From Pandoraea anapnoica (GTDB lineage Bacteria > Pseudomonadota > Gammaproteobacteria > Burkholderiales > Burkholderiaceae): 64,000 bases of DNA. Under the pieces are notes generated by a model that did no database searches, was not told the origin of the DNA, and saw only the letters and a program-made list of their open reading frames with translations. The DNA lies in assembly GCF_902459765.1 (NCBI RefSeq), contig NZ_CABPSP010000001.1:434001-498000 (forward strand), read 5' to 3'. Positions 26,704-35,741 of this stretch are shown piece by piece. The position numbers and the translations under genes are program-made. The first letter of the stretch is position 1; each line of letters begins with the position of its first letter.

Positions 26704-27624
26704 TCAGCGCTTGCGAAGCACCGGATTCAGCGCGTCGTTCAGGCCATCGCCCACGAGGTTGAGCGCGAGCACGGCAAGCATGATGGCGATGCCGGGTTCG
26801 GCGCACAGGTACCAGGACGAGCGGATCAACGTGCGGCCTTCGCCGATCTGGCGTCCCCAGCTGGCGACGTTCGGATCGCCAAGCCCGAGGAAGGACACGA
26901 CCGACTCGTAGAGGATGGCGCCTGCGACGACCAGCGTGCCCATCACGAGCACCGGTGGCAACGCGTTCGGCAGCACCTCCCGCAGGGCGATGCGCCACGA
27001 CGACAGTCCCACCGTTCGACACGCCTGTACGAATTCCCGCGACTTGAACGAGAGGCATTCGGCGCGCGTGAGTCGGGCAATTGCAGGCCACGACACGAGC
27101 GCCACGGCGATCACCGTGTTCTCGATGCGCGGCCCGAGGATGGCGACGACTGTCAGCACAAATACGACGTTCGGCACGATCTGGAACAGTTCGGTGAAGC
27201 GCATGAGCACCTCGTCGATCCATCCGCCCCACCACGCGGCGATGGCGCCTATCGACACACCGATGACCGTCGCGGCCACACTCGCGACCAGTCCGATGGC
27301 CAGCGTTGCGCGCGCGCCGTGCGCGAGCATGGCGGCGATGTCACGTCCCAATGCATCGGTGCCGAGGGGGTATTGCCACTGCTCGAACGGCCAGATTTCC
27401 GGTGTGGCCACGATGCGCAGCGGGTCGCCGGGATACCACCAACCAGCGCACAAGGCGACGATCACGACCAGCGTGAGCACCACCGCACCGGCGGCGGCCC
27501 CGCCATGTCGGGCGAATTGCTGCCACGTGCGCGAGCCACGGCGTGCCGGGCGTGCAAAGGCGGAGGGTGCGCTGGCATCAAGCGCGTCAGGAGTCGGAAG
27601 AGCGGGTTCGGCGGAAGACGTCAT
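26704..27624 (-). CDS. ABC importer permease, DppC/OppC type
   Basis: Inner-membrane subunit of 306 residues. The cytosolic N-terminus of about 35 residues is followed by the OppC_N helix (AAAGAVVLTLVVIVALCAGWW). The periplasmic segment contains YPLGTDALGRDIAAMLAHGAR, and five further helices follow. The EAA loop is in AECLSFKSREFVQACRTVGLSSWRIALREVLPNALP. GDPNVASWGRQIGEGR is the typical C-terminal family segment. It pairs with the DppB-type permease encoded 39 bases upstream. Confidence 0.93.
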   Translation of the reverse strand: MTSSAEPALPTPDALDASAPSAFARPARRGSRTWQQFARHGGAAAGAVVLTLVVIVALCAGWWYPGDPLRIVATPEIWPFEQWQYPLGTDALGRDIAAMLAHGARATLAIGLVASVAATVIGVSIGAIAAWWGGWIDEVLMRFTELFQIVPNVVFVLTVVAILGPRIENTVIAVALVSWPAIARLTRAECLSFKSREFVQACRTVGLSSWRIALREVLPNALPPVLVMGTLVVAGAILYESVVSFLGLGDPNVASWGRQIGEGRTLIRSSWYLCAEPGIAIMLAVLALNLVGDGLNDALNPVLRKR

Positions 27625-27663
27625 GTTGCAGACCAGTTCATTGCGGTAAGGCGAGACGAAGGC

Positions 27664-28656
27664 TCACGAGGCGTGTGTGCGGATACGAGGATCGAGGCGC
27701 GTGTAGATGAGATCGACGGCAATATTCGCGACGATGACCAGCGCCGAGCTGAGCACGAGCAGTCCCAGCACGACCGGGTAGTTGCGACTCATCACGCTGT
27801 CGAAAAGCACCCCGCCGATGCCCGGCCAGCTGAAGACCGCTTCTACGACGATGCTCCCGCCGAGGACGGTGCCGATTTGCAGTCCGAGTAGCGTGACGAC
27901 CGGCAACATCGCGTTGCGCACCATGTGACGGGTGATGACCGCGCGACGCGTGAGCCCTTTCGCCTGCGCGGTGCGCACGTGATCCTGACGCGCCACCTCA
28001 AGCATCGACGCTCGCATGACGCGCGCATACGTCGCCGCGTAAAACAGTCCGAGGGTAAGCGCCGGTAGCGTGAGGTGGTGAAGCACGTCCAGCGAGGCAT
28101 GCCACGCGCCGACAATGCCGGTGCCGTAGTCCATCCCGATGGTGGTCATGCCACCCACCGGGAACCACCCCAGCTTCACGGAGAACAGGATGATGAGCAT
28201 GATCCCGAGCCAGAAGCTCGGCGCAGCGAAGCACACGACGGCTGCGACCGAGACGAACGTGTCGCGCCATGTGTTCACGTTCACGGCCGCCACAACGCCA
28301 GCGGCCACGCCCACGATCACAGCGACGAGCAGACTCGCGAGCATCAGCACGAGCGTTGCGGGAAGGTGCGCCATGATGACGTCGAACACTGGCAGGTTGT
28401 GCCGATACGAATAGCCGAGATCGAGGTGCGCCACAGCGTTGATGTAGTGAAGCAACTGCTGCCACAGCGGCTTATCCATCCCATATGTCACCCGCAGACG
28501 TTCGATGAGCGCGGGGTCGGTGACCTGCTGTTCGGCCGTCATCACGTCGAGCAACGTACCGGGCACCGACTGAATCAGGCAGAAATTCATGACGATCACC
28601 CCGAGCAGCAATGGAATGGCCTGAAGGACCCGGCGTAACAATAGACGCATCACCAT
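27664..28656 (-). CDS. ABC importer permease, DppB/OppB type
   Basis: Inner-membrane subunit of 330 residues with six predicted helices. The N-terminal LLRRVLQAIPLLLGVIVMNFCLIQ is the usual OppB helix. The large periplasmic loop has VTDPALIERLRVTYGMDKPLWQQ, the family loop is DLGYSYRHNLPV, and the EAA region is EVARQDHVRTAQAKGLTRRAVITRHMVRNAMLP. It forms the channel with the DppC-type partner. It lies 21 bases after the binding-protein gene in the same operon. Confidence 0.94.
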   Translation of the reverse strand: MVMRLLLRRVLQAIPLLLGVIVMNFCLIQSVPGTLLDVMTAEQQVTDPALIERLRVTYGMDKPLWQQLLHYINAVAHLDLGYSYRHNLPVFDVIMAHLPATLVLMLASLLVAVIVGVAAGVVAAVNVNTWRDTFVSVAAVVCFAAPSFWLGIMLIILFSVKLGWFPVGGMTTIGMDYGTGIVGAWHASLDVLHHLTLPALTLGLFYAATYARVMRASMLEVARQDHVRTAQAKGLTRRAVITRHMVRNAMLPVVTLLGLQIGTVLGGSIVVEAVFSWPGIGGVLFDSVMSRNYPVVLGLLVLSSALVIVANIAVDLIYTRLDPRIRTHAS

Positions 28657-28677
28657 GACAGCCGTCTCCTCATCCGA

Positions 28678-30351
28678 TCACGAGGCCAGCCAGACGTCGG
28701 CCAATGCGTCGCCCTGCACGTTGGCGCTTGTCGTCGCATTGCGCACGTTAGTGCGCGAGAGCGTGAACGATTCCATCTCGACGAGCGGCACGAGAGGCAC
28801 TTCGGTCGCGGCTAGTCGGGCGAAGTCGTGCGCGAGTTTCTGACGCTTCGCGTTGTCGGTTTCCACAGTCAGGCGGTCCACGAGCGCGTCCATGGCTGGA
28901 TTCGAATAGCCGGTCGCGTTGCGGAAGGCCGCACCCTTGACGATGCCGTCCGTCGTGAAAAACTGCGTGACCACGGGGACGAGCTCCAGCGGCGCGGTGA
29001 AGTTCGAGATGGCGATGTCGTAGTCGTAATCGCTGTAAATGCGCTTGAGCGATGTCGCGCGGTCGAGAGAGTCGAGCTTTACGGCGATACCCACATCCTG
29101 AAGCGCCTGCTTGAGGTACTGCCCGAGCTTGGCGTTCTCCTCGAACCACGCGGCAGCCACGAGATTGACGGAGAAACGCGTGCCGTTCTTACGCGGCAGA
29201 CCGGCGGCGTCGAGCAACGCGTTGGCCTTGGCGGGATCGAACGGGTACTTCGGGACGTCGTCCGTGAAGAACAGCGCGTTGGTGCGGAAGATCGGAGAGA
29301 CGGCAGGCTTGCCGCGACCGAAGTAGACCGTGTCGATGATGAACTTGCGATCGATGGCATGCAGGATCGCCTGACGCACTTCCCGGCGTTTGACGTGATC
29401 GCGTCGCTGGTTGAATTCGACGGTCACGGTCCAGGCGGCATTTTCGTAACCGCGCGTGTCGACGGCGATCTTGCCCGTCTTTACGAGGCGGTCGATATCG
29501 CGCGCTGGCACCGGGTTCGAGAAGGCGACGCCGAGCTCACCCGTCTCGAGTGCGGCCGAACGCGAAGCGGGGTCGCCCCACCAGCGAACGATGAGCTTAT
29601 CGGGGTACGGTTGTGCGACGTTCCAGTATTGCTCGTTGCGCGTGTACGAGACGTGGCTGCCGCGCACCCACTGACCATACTTCCACGGGCCGGTGCCCAC
29701 CGGCGCGTTGTTGAGCGGGTTGGTGATGATGTCCTTGCCTGCGTATAGATGCTTCGGCACGACCACCTGATACTGCCCCGCAAGAATCGACTTGAAGAAG
29801 AACTCCGGCACCGGCGTGGAGAATTCGAGTTTGACGGTGTGTGCATCGGGCGCGCTCACGCGCTTGAGTGCCTTGAGCGCGACACCCGCCGAGATGGGCT
29901 TCCAGTGCTCTTGCACGTTGTAGACGACATCGTCCGCGGTGAACGGTTTGCCGTCGTGCCAGAGCACGTTCTTGCGCAGGGCGACGGTGTATGTTCTGAA
30001 GTCGGCCGACGCTTTGACGTCGGTCGCAAGCACGGGCTGAAAGGCGAGCTTTTCGTCGATCTTGAGCAGACGTTCGAGAATCTTGGTCGACGTCATGAAC
30101 GGGCTGGAGCCGCCGCCGCCCGGCACGAACAGCGCCTGCGGTTCCAGTCCGCCCCAACTGGCCACGAGCGTGCCGCCGCGACGAGGCGTGGCGGCACTGG
30201 ACGCATCTGCCGCGAAAGCGCGCGTCGGAGAGACGAGCCAGCCGGTCGTCCCCGCGAGGGCGGCGGAGGTGGCGGCCAGGGCGCTGCCAGCGCTGCGATA
30301 CAGGAACTGACGACGTGAACGGGAATGGGACGAACCCCGGAACTTGCGCAT
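28678..30351 (-). CDS. Periplasmic substrate-binding protein, family 5
   Basis: A 557-residue solute-binding protein of the Opp/Dpp/Nik family. The signal sequence is Tat-like: SRRQFLYRSAGSALAAT at residues 12-28 has the twin arginine and F-L pattern, and cleavage probably follows AFAA near residue 49. The mature protein shows the family path: GGTLVASWGGLEPQAL, the DGKPFTADDVVYNV signature, YGQWVRGSHV, PYPDKLIVRWWGD, and the C-terminal LVPLVEMES. The family binds peptides, glutathione, nickel or opines, so the ligand is open. A Tat signal implies export in a folded state. Confidence 0.93.
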   Translation of the reverse strand: MRKFRGSSHSRSRRQFLYRSAGSALAATSAALAGTTGWLVSPTRAFAADASSAATPRRGGTLVASWGGLEPQALFVPGGGGSSPFMTSTKILERLLKIDEKLAFQPVLATDVKASADFRTYTVALRKNVLWHDGKPFTADDVVYNVQEHWKPISAGVALKALKRVSAPDAHTVKLEFSTPVPEFFFKSILAGQYQVVVPKHLYAGKDIITNPLNNAPVGTGPWKYGQWVRGSHVSYTRNEQYWNVAQPYPDKLIVRWWGDPASRSAALETGELGVAFSNPVPARDIDRLVKTGKIAVDTRGYENAAWTVTVEFNQRRDHVKRREVRQAILHAIDRKFIIDTVYFGRGKPAVSPIFRTNALFFTDDVPKYPFDPAKANALLDAAGLPRKNGTRFSVNLVAAAWFEENAKLGQYLKQALQDVGIAVKLDSLDRATSLKRIYSDYDYDIAISNFTAPLELVPVVTQFFTTDGIVKGAAFRNATGYSNPAMDALVDRLTVETDNAKRQKLAHDFARLAATEVPLVPLVEMESFTLSRTNVRNATTSANVQGDALADVWLAS

Positions 30352-30468
30352 GATGAACTCCGAAAAACGCGACGCCGGTGCGATCTCGCCGACGTCTTCA
30401 ATCTGATGTCTTCAACCTGCTAAGCGGTAATGACCTGTGACCGGCGTAAAGCCGACGCCTGACATTTT

Positions 30469-30900
30469 TTACGCGGGCGGCAACGTGGCATAACTCGCGC
30501 GACCGATGGCGACGAGCGCGCCTTGCGCATTGACCAGATCGACGTCCGCCACGCCGATGCTCTTGCCGAGCCGTCGCACGCGGGCGATGGCGCGCAGATC
30601 GGTGTCGATGGCCGGGCGAAGGTAGTCGACGCGGAAGTTGACGGTCGGCAGGCCACGGCCGACGAGCATGCCGACGGCGAAGTCACCGACCGTGTCGATC
30701 ACGGCGGCAAGCGGGCCACCGTGCCACTGACGCGTACCCGCGCCACGCTCGAACGCGTTCTGAAAGGGAATGTCGACTTCGATGGTCTGCGCATCGTGGT
30801 CGAGCGACGTGACGCGCATCCCGAGCCATGCGATGAACGTCGAGTTATCGAAGGCTTGCTGGACCTGTTCGACAGACAGGGTGAGGGTCGTCGTGCTCAT
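30469..30900 (-). CDS. PaaI-type hotdog thioesterase
   Basis: A 143-residue single hotdog-fold protein of the PaaI/YdiI group that hydrolyses acyl-CoA thioesters. The catalytic segment is QWHGGPLAAVIDTVGDFAVG (His-Gly-Gly and Asp), followed by VNFRVDYLRPA, which is typical of the central strand. The start MSTTTLTLSVEQV overlaps the stop of the oxidoreductase gene by four bases (ATGA). The long upstream extension only runs through that gene in another frame and is rejected. In this operon it may release a free acid from CoA or protect the CoA pool. Confidence 0.87.
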   Translation of the reverse strand: MSTTTLTLSVEQVQQAFDNSTFIAWLGMRVTSLDHDAQTIEVDIPFQNAFERGAGTRQWHGGPLAAVIDTVGDFAVGMLVGRGLPTVNFRVDYLRPAIDTDLRAIARVRRLGKSIGVADVDLVNAQGALVAIGRASYATLPPA

Positions 30901-31913
30901 GCGCCCACCAGTACCTTGCCGACGATCTGGCGGTTTTCGAGCGACGCGAGCGCCTGTGCGCCGTCTTCCAGCGGCCACTTCTTGTCGACCAGCACGCGCA
31001 GCTTGCCGCTGGCGACCAGTTCGAGCAGTTCGTGGAGGTCTTCGCGATCCCAGCCGTTCGAGCCGCGAATCTGCAACTCGAAGGTCCAGATGAAGCGCAG
31101 GTCTTCCTTCGGATCGAAGCCAGCCGTAGCGCCACACGTCAGCACGCGCCCGCCCTGACGCAGGGTGCGCAGCGAGCGTGTCCACGTGTCGCCGCCGGTG
31201 AAGTTCACGACGACATCGACGCCGCCGTTGTTGGCGGCGCCGCGACGACGAGCTGCCTTGCCGTAGCGCGCACGCACAACTTCGACGAAGTCTTCCTCGG
31301 TGTAATAGATGATGTCGTCCGCGCCCAGTTCGCGCAGGCGTTCGCCCTTTTCACGCGACCCGGCACAGGCGATGACTTCGGCGCCAGCGAGCTTGGCCAG
31401 TTGCACGGCACACACGCCCACGCCGCCACTCGCGCCGAGAATCAGCACCCGTTCACCGGCCTTGACCTGACCGATGCGCTGCATCATGCGCAGCGCCGTG
31501 CCATAGGCGACCGGCAACGCGGCGGCGTCGTCGAACGACACCTCGTCGGGCAGCCGCACGAGCTGGTGTTCGGGTACACGGCAAAGTTCGGCCAGACCGC
31601 CGTGCGTTGTCTCACCGACGAGGCCTCCCGTCACCCGGTTGATGGGATCGACGAGCACGCGATCGCCGACGGACCAGCCCTGCACACCGGGGCCGATGCT
31701 GGCGATCTCGCCCGCGACGTCCAGACCGATGATGACGGGGAACGGCAGCTTGATACCGGGCATGCCGCGGCGGGTGAACACGTCGTGGTAGTTCAGCGAC
31801 GACGCGCGCACGCGCAGCACGACTTCGCCTTCGCCCGCGACGGGATCCGGGAAGTCGGTTTCGAGTTTGAGTGCACTGTTGTCGCCGTGCTCGCGCAATA
31901 CGATGGCTTTCAT
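30897..31913 (-). CDS. Zinc-free MDR oxidoreductase (quinone oxidoreductase-like)
   Basis: A 338-residue medium-chain dehydrogenase/reductase. The GroES-like N-terminal domain has SSLNYHDVFTRRG and GLDVAGEIASIG. The usual catalytic-zinc GHE is replaced by GLD and the four-cysteine structural lobe is absent, so no zinc site is expected. The Rossmann domain has GASGGVGVCAVQLAKLAGAEVIAC. Members reduce quinones, enones or enoyl-CoA with NADPH. Translationally coupled to the thioesterase, it may reduce an unsaturated acyl or carbonyl intermediate of the same pathway. Confidence 0.87.
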   Translation of the reverse strand: MKAIVLREHGDNSALKLETDFPDPVAGEGEVVLRVRASSLNYHDVFTRRGMPGIKLPFPVIIGLDVAGEIASIGPGVQGWSVGDRVLVDPINRVTGGLVGETTHGGLAELCRVPEHQLVRLPDEVSFDDAAALPVAYGTALRMMQRIGQVKAGERVLILGASGGVGVCAVQLAKLAGAEVIACAGSREKGERLRELGADDIIYYTEEDFVEVVRARYGKAARRRGAANNGGVDVVVNFTGGDTWTRSLRTLRQGGRVLTCGATAGFDPKEDLRFIWTFELQIRGSNGWDREDLHELLELVASGKLRVLVDKKWPLEDGAQALASLENRQIVGKVLVGA

Positions 31914-32036
31914 GCTGGGTCTTCGGTCGATTTCAGGATGAACGAGCCCCTCGGGCCGCGCCGATCCTTGTTGATGAATGGAAAGAGGTGAGTGGCTTCG
32001 GGTGCTTACGCGTTCATACGCTCAGCGCCCGTTGGC

Positions 32037-33143
32037 CTAACCGGACGTCGCGAGGCCTTGCAGCGCCTGCGCCGTGATATGCAGCCCATGCGTGAGCACG
32101 CTGGTACGCCACACTGACGAGACGGGAACGAAAGCGTCCAGCACGTCAGCGCGCAGCAGGCGGTCACGTGCCGCGTCCGGATGGGCCGGTGCGCGTGAGC
32201 GCAGCCACTGGTCGAGGCGGTTGGCGACGCTTGCATTCGAGCCGCGCGTACCGAATTCGACGACAGCGCCGATCACCGGGCGTCCCTTGGCGAATTGTTC
32301 GACGCCACGGAACACGAGCCCCTGGTAGTCGGGACGCTGCAAGCCATGCGGGCGTTGATTCAGCACACGCTCGGCATTCCACCAGCGGGCGGCCTCGCGT
32401 TGTTCGTCACTACCCTCCGCGTTGAAGCACAGGAAGAACGGCTCGCCGTACTCGCCGATGCCCGTGTGCCAGTCGATCAGGCCGATGCGCTGCGCTTGCG
32501 ACAGTTCGCGCTCGACGATGGTCTGCAAGGTGACGTTCGACCATTCGCGCGAGCGTCCGCCGTAGATGAGGCCGTCGGCGTGCGTGTGCTGACCGCTGGC
32601 GAGCGTGTTGAATAGCGCGTCGGCACCGTGCTCGGTGCGAAAGGCGTCGATGGCGCGCGCACTTTGCGCCAGTGCGTCGGACGTCCACTCAGCCGGAATC
32701 AGATGATCGTGCAGCGACGCATAGTGCGCGTTAACCGGATGTGGCTTGTCGTGGTCGATGAAGTTGCGATTCAGATCGACGTTGTGTTCGGTCGTGCGTG
32801 TGGCGTGTGCGAAGCCGTAGGGATTGATGGCGTGCACGAAGGTCACGGCGACGTCGGGCGGCAACGTTTGCGCCGCATGGGTCAGCCAGGCCGTCTGAAC
32901 GGCCGATCCCGCCCCGCCTTCCAGGCCGTGAGTGCCGCTGATGGCAAGCAACTGATGCGGTGCGTGCGCCGGACCAAGTCGCGCGACGTCGACGGTCAGT
33001 TCGCTGCCGTCCGGGGCTTTGGCATTGGGGTGGACATATGAGGTCAGGCTCGCGCCGGCGTGGTCGGCAGCGGTGCGAAAGCGTTGACGGGCGTCTGCAT
33101 AGTCGACGCCGAACGCCTGCCACCAGGTGGGCTGACGGCTCAT
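32037..33143 (-). CDS. DUF2817 family M14-like metallohydrolase
   Basis: A 368-residue cytosolic protein of the DUF2817 family, related to M14 zinc carboxypeptidases and aspartoacylases. Putative zinc ligands are His and Glu in ISGTHGLEGGAGSA (H-x-x-E) at about residue 71 and His in GLIDWHTGIGEYG at about 222. A possible catalytic Glu is in AVVEFGTRGS at about 293. EHNVDLNRNFIDHD is the usual substrate-binding N-R segment. No family member has a function I can cite. An amide or peptide hydrolase would fit the oligopeptide-type importer encoded downstream. It overlaps the VOC gene by four bases. Confidence 0.82.
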   Translation of the reverse strand: MSRQPTWWQAFGVDYADARQRFRTAADHAGASLTSYVHPNAKAPDGSELTVDVARLGPAHAPHQLLAISGTHGLEGGAGSAVQTAWLTHAAQTLPPDVAVTFVHAINPYGFAHATRTTEHNVDLNRNFIDHDKPHPVNAHYASLHDHLIPAEWTSDALAQSARAIDAFRTEHGADALFNTLASGQHTHADGLIYGGRSREWSNVTLQTIVERELSQAQRIGLIDWHTGIGEYGEPFFLCFNAEGSDEQREAARWWNAERVLNQRPHGLQRPDYQGLVFRGVEQFAKGRPVIGAVVEFGTRGSNASVANRLDQWLRSRAPAHPDAARDRLLRADVLDAFVPVSSVWRTSVLTHGLHITAQALQGLATSG

Positions 33144-34000
33144 GCTGCGTCCCCTTCGACGAACTGAAGCGCGACGTGGAAGCCGTCGGCGGCGGCCACG
33201 AGCACTGCGCCGTCGTCGAGCGTCGTCCAGGGCACGCCGTTTTCGCGCAGGGTGGCCTGGGTCTGGGCAAGGGAGCGGGTGCGCAGGATCAGTGCGACGC
33301 TGCGCTCGCTGCCGTCGTCCGTCGTCTCGACTTTGCCGAAGCGTTGCGCCGCTTCTGCGGGGGTGACGAAGTGGACGCGGGCGCGGCCAGCGGTGAAGGT
33401 ATAGCCCTTGTCACCGGTTACGCTCAGGATGCCCGGGCCGAAGACACGGTCGTAAAGGGCGGCGGTGACTGCCGGATTCGGCGTCGAAACGACATAGCCG
33501 ACGATGTCCGTCACGCCATTCGGGTGATCGCGCCATTCGTCGCGCCAGACATGCTCCGGCGTGAAGTGATGGCAGAAGAACGTGCGGCCGTTGCGAACCA
33601 GTTCGCTGGCGAGTCGCACGGTGCGAAAGCGGGCGTCTTGCGTAGTGCCGTCGGGCAGACGCACCGGGCGGAAGAACTCGGCCGGTGTCTCTACGCCAAT
33701 ACCGCGCTCCTGCAATGCGGTGAAGAGAGCGTGCGAGTCCTGCGTCTTGAAGACGAGACCGGTCAGCCCGAGCGGGGCTTGCGTCACGTCGGGGCGTGCG
33801 GTCGATTTGCCAGCTTCGAAGCCGAGCAGCTCAAGATAGTTTTCGCCGAAGATCGCCAGGTGGTTGCTGGTGCCGAGCGAGTGATGGCCACGCTCGGTCA
33901 GGGCGAAGCCCAGACGGCGATAAGTGTCGACAGAGGCTTCGAGCTCGCCCTTGACGTTGATGACGACGTGATCGAGAACCGGTGCGGGAATCTGACTCAT
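33140..34000 (-). CDS. VOC superfamily (glyoxalase_3-like) protein
   Basis: A 286-residue protein with paired beta-alpha-beta-beta-beta modules: VLDHVVINVKGELEASVDTYRRLGF near the N-terminus and DIVGYVVSTPNPAVTAALYDRVFG near residue 155. Possible metal ligands are His in LDHVV, Glu in YLELLGF and His in FFCHHFTPEH. It could be a metal-dependent lyase, isomerase or dioxygenase. ATG 34000 is used because GGAGGTC lies 7 bases before it; the upstream extension has no support. It is probably the first enzyme gene of the long minus-strand run and is coupled to the DUF2817 gene by ATGA. Confidence 0.8.
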   Translation of the reverse strand: MSQIPAPVLDHVVINVKGELEASVDTYRRLGFALTERGHHSLGTSNHLAIFGENYLELLGFEAGKSTARPDVTQAPLGLTGLVFKTQDSHALFTALQERGIGVETPAEFFRPVRLPDGTTQDARFRTVRLASELVRNGRTFFCHHFTPEHVWRDEWRDHPNGVTDIVGYVVSTPNPAVTAALYDRVFGPGILSVTGDKGYTFTAGRARVHFVTPAEAAQRFGKVETTDDGSERSVALILRTRSLAQTQATLRENGVPWTTLDDGAVLVAAADGFHVALQFVEGDAA

Positions 34001-34236
34001 GCCTGACCTCCGATGCGTTGATGAGAGAACGGGGCGAGGGAGGCGGTGGGGACGAAGGCGGACAAACGGCCCCCCGGGACATAACGACTGGACACGACAG
34101 CTCCCGACAGAAAATGGACGACCTGCCCATTCTAGAAGCGCGCCGGTCTTAGCCCAACTGATGCTTTTTGCTTTGCTTAGTGCGTGACGTGCGCTCGTGG
34201 GGGCCTCACGAGGCTGGCGTCGCATTGATGGGCTGC

Positions 34237-35169
34237 TCAGCCTTTCCTGACGGTCGTTCTCATCCTCTGAGACGTGGCAGTTTGGACCGGATCGGCGGAA
34301 GTTTCAATCACATTCAGAAGGTGATCCGAGAAGGCCTTGACCTTTTGCGTCAGGGCGCGCCGTGAAGGATAGACCAGATAAAGGCCCACCTGCGTATCGA
34401 CGTCTGCGAACGGCAGGTCGACGAGCTTGCCGCTCGCGACGTCGGCGTCGCAGAGGTGCGCGGGGAGGACCGCTACCCCGGCGCCGTGCAGCGCCAACTG
34501 CTTGAGCAGGGCGAAGCTGTTGGTGGCGACCGCGTAGTCCGCTTGCGTCGCGATGAGCGCGGCCGAACGGGGGGACATTGTTGGGGCGCCGCGCGGTTTG
34601 AAGACGAGCGCCGGAATATTCTCTGGCACGCGTTTGCCTCGTCCGGGACCGAAGACGGGGCTGGCAAAGCGCGCGAAGCCGAACGTGGCGATGCGACGCG
34701 CAACGATGTGATCGCCGCCGGGCTGACCGCCGCGAATCGCCATGTCCAGATTGTCGTCGACGAAATCGCTCACGCTGTCGTCCACCAGCACGTCGAAGCG
34801 AACGCGCGGATGCGCTTCGCGGAATGTCGCGATGGCCTGACCAAGCGCATCGAACGGAAAGTCGAACGGCACGCCGATGCGTATCGATCCGCTCAGGGGA
34901 CGGCGTCCGGTGGCATCGGTTTCATCAAATTGTTCGGCCTCGCGAAGCGTCCTGATCGCGGGGGCCGCACGCTCGAAGTAGTCTCGGCCGTCGTCCGTGA
35001 GCGCAATGCGCCGCGTGGTGCGTCGAAGCAATATCACGCCCAGATGCGCTTCGAGCGATGCGACGCGCGCACTGACCGTCGAGCGAGGAATTTCCAGCGC
35101 ACGCGCGGCTGCCGAGAACGAGCCGCACTCGACGACGGTCACGAAAGCCAGCGTTCCATTGAGATCCAT
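34237..35169 (-). CDS. LysR-family transcriptional regulator
   Basis: A 310-residue LysR regulator of the CrgA/AaeR-like group. The helix-turn-helix is in LAFVTVVECGSFSAAARALEIPRSTVSARVASLEAHLG. The effector domain starts LSGSIRIGVPFDFP. The start is MDLNGTL at 35169, with MEWTM at 35181 as alternative. A perfect palindrome immediately upstream overlaps the region where its own ribosome site would lie. It is divergent from a cupin gene and upstream, on the same strand, of the long catabolic run, so it could control either; which one cannot be decided from sequence. Confidence 0.85.
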   Translation of the reverse strand: MDLNGTLAFVTVVECGSFSAAARALEIPRSTVSARVASLEAHLGVILLRRTTRRIALTDDGRDYFERAAPAIRTLREAEQFDETDATGRRPLSGSIRIGVPFDFPFDALGQAIATFREAHPRVRFDVLVDDSVSDFVDDNLDMAIRGGQPGGDHIVARRIATFGFARFASPVFGPGRGKRVPENIPALVFKPRGAPTMSPRSAALIATQADYAVATNSFALLKQLALHGAGVAVLPAHLCDADVASGKLVDLPFADVDTQVGLYLVYPSRRALTQKVKAFSDHLLNVIETSADPVQTATSQRMRTTVRKG

Positions 35170-35180
35170 TGTCCATTCCA

Positions 35181-35197
35181 TTGGCAAGTCTTGCCAA
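35181..35197. promoter_or_regulatory. Perfect 17-bp palindrome at a LysR start
   Basis: TTGGCAAG-T-CTTGCCAA, 8-bp perfect arms about a single base. It lies 12-28 bases before the LysR codon at 35169 and 88-104 bases before the cupin gene on the other strand. It does not fit T-N11-A, so it may be a different kind of operator. In the LysR mRNA it could also fold into a hairpin over the translation start. Confidence 0.6.
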
Positions 35198-35284
35198 TTT
35201 TAGACGTCTTTTCTCTCAGGTGAGCGGTCGCCAGAATGACGGCATTCCCCCTTATTTCAACCGTACGAAGGAGTTCCACGTCCC

Positions 35285-35719
35285 ATGAAGTCCGAATTCA
35301 ACCCGTCCGCCGATGTCGTGTCATTTGCCAACATGGATGTGCGGCTCATTGCCGGTGTGCGCGATCACGATGAGCGGGATCTCACGCTCATGGACATGAC
35401 CGTGAACCCGCAAGGCGGCGCGCCGATGCACCGTTCGCTCGACGAGGAGAAGACATTTGTGATGACGCACGGGCGTTTGCGTTTCACCGTGGGCGACACG
35501 ACGCGCGACGTTGTTGCGGGCGACACCGTGAACGTGGCAAAGGGCGACGTACATGGCTTCGTCAACGAGCAGGTCATGTTGGCGCGCATGCTGCTGGTGT
35601 CGACACCGGCGCGTCACGATGCGTTCTTCCGCGCCATGGCGGCGCTGCCCGTGCCGCACGACCCGCAGGCCGTGCGGGAGGTGTGCGAGACGTTCCGGCA
35701 GGAGATCGTCGGCCTCTGA
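35285..35719 (+). CDS. Small cupin-domain protein
   Basis: A 144-residue single-domain cupin. Motif 1 is GGAPMHRSLDEEKTFVMTHGRLRFTVGD (G-x-x-x-H..E..G, about residues 44-71). Motif 2 is GDTVNVAKGDVHGFVNE (about residues 79-95), with His in DVHGF as the last metal ligand. The first motif has His-Arg-Ser where the usual pattern is His-x-His, so metal binding may be altered. AAGGAG precedes the ATG at a long but usable distance. It is divergent from the LysR gene and probably its target. Function is unknown; relatives act as isomerases, dioxygenases or ligand sensors. Confidence 0.75.
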   Translation: MKSEFNPSADVVSFANMDVRLIAGVRDHDERDLTLMDMTVNPQGGAPMHRSLDEEKTFVMTHGRLRFTVGDTTRDVVAGDTVNVAKGDVHGFVNEQVMLARMLLVSTPARHDAFFRAMAALPVPHDPQAVREVCETFRQEIVGL

Positions 35720-35741
35720 GCACAGGGGGCGCAATGACGCC

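Noticed and set aside
32613-33461. Various histidine- and arginine-rich frames on the strand opposite the DUF2817 and VOC genes
   Set aside because: They mirror coupled genes with correct ribosome sites and show no domain.
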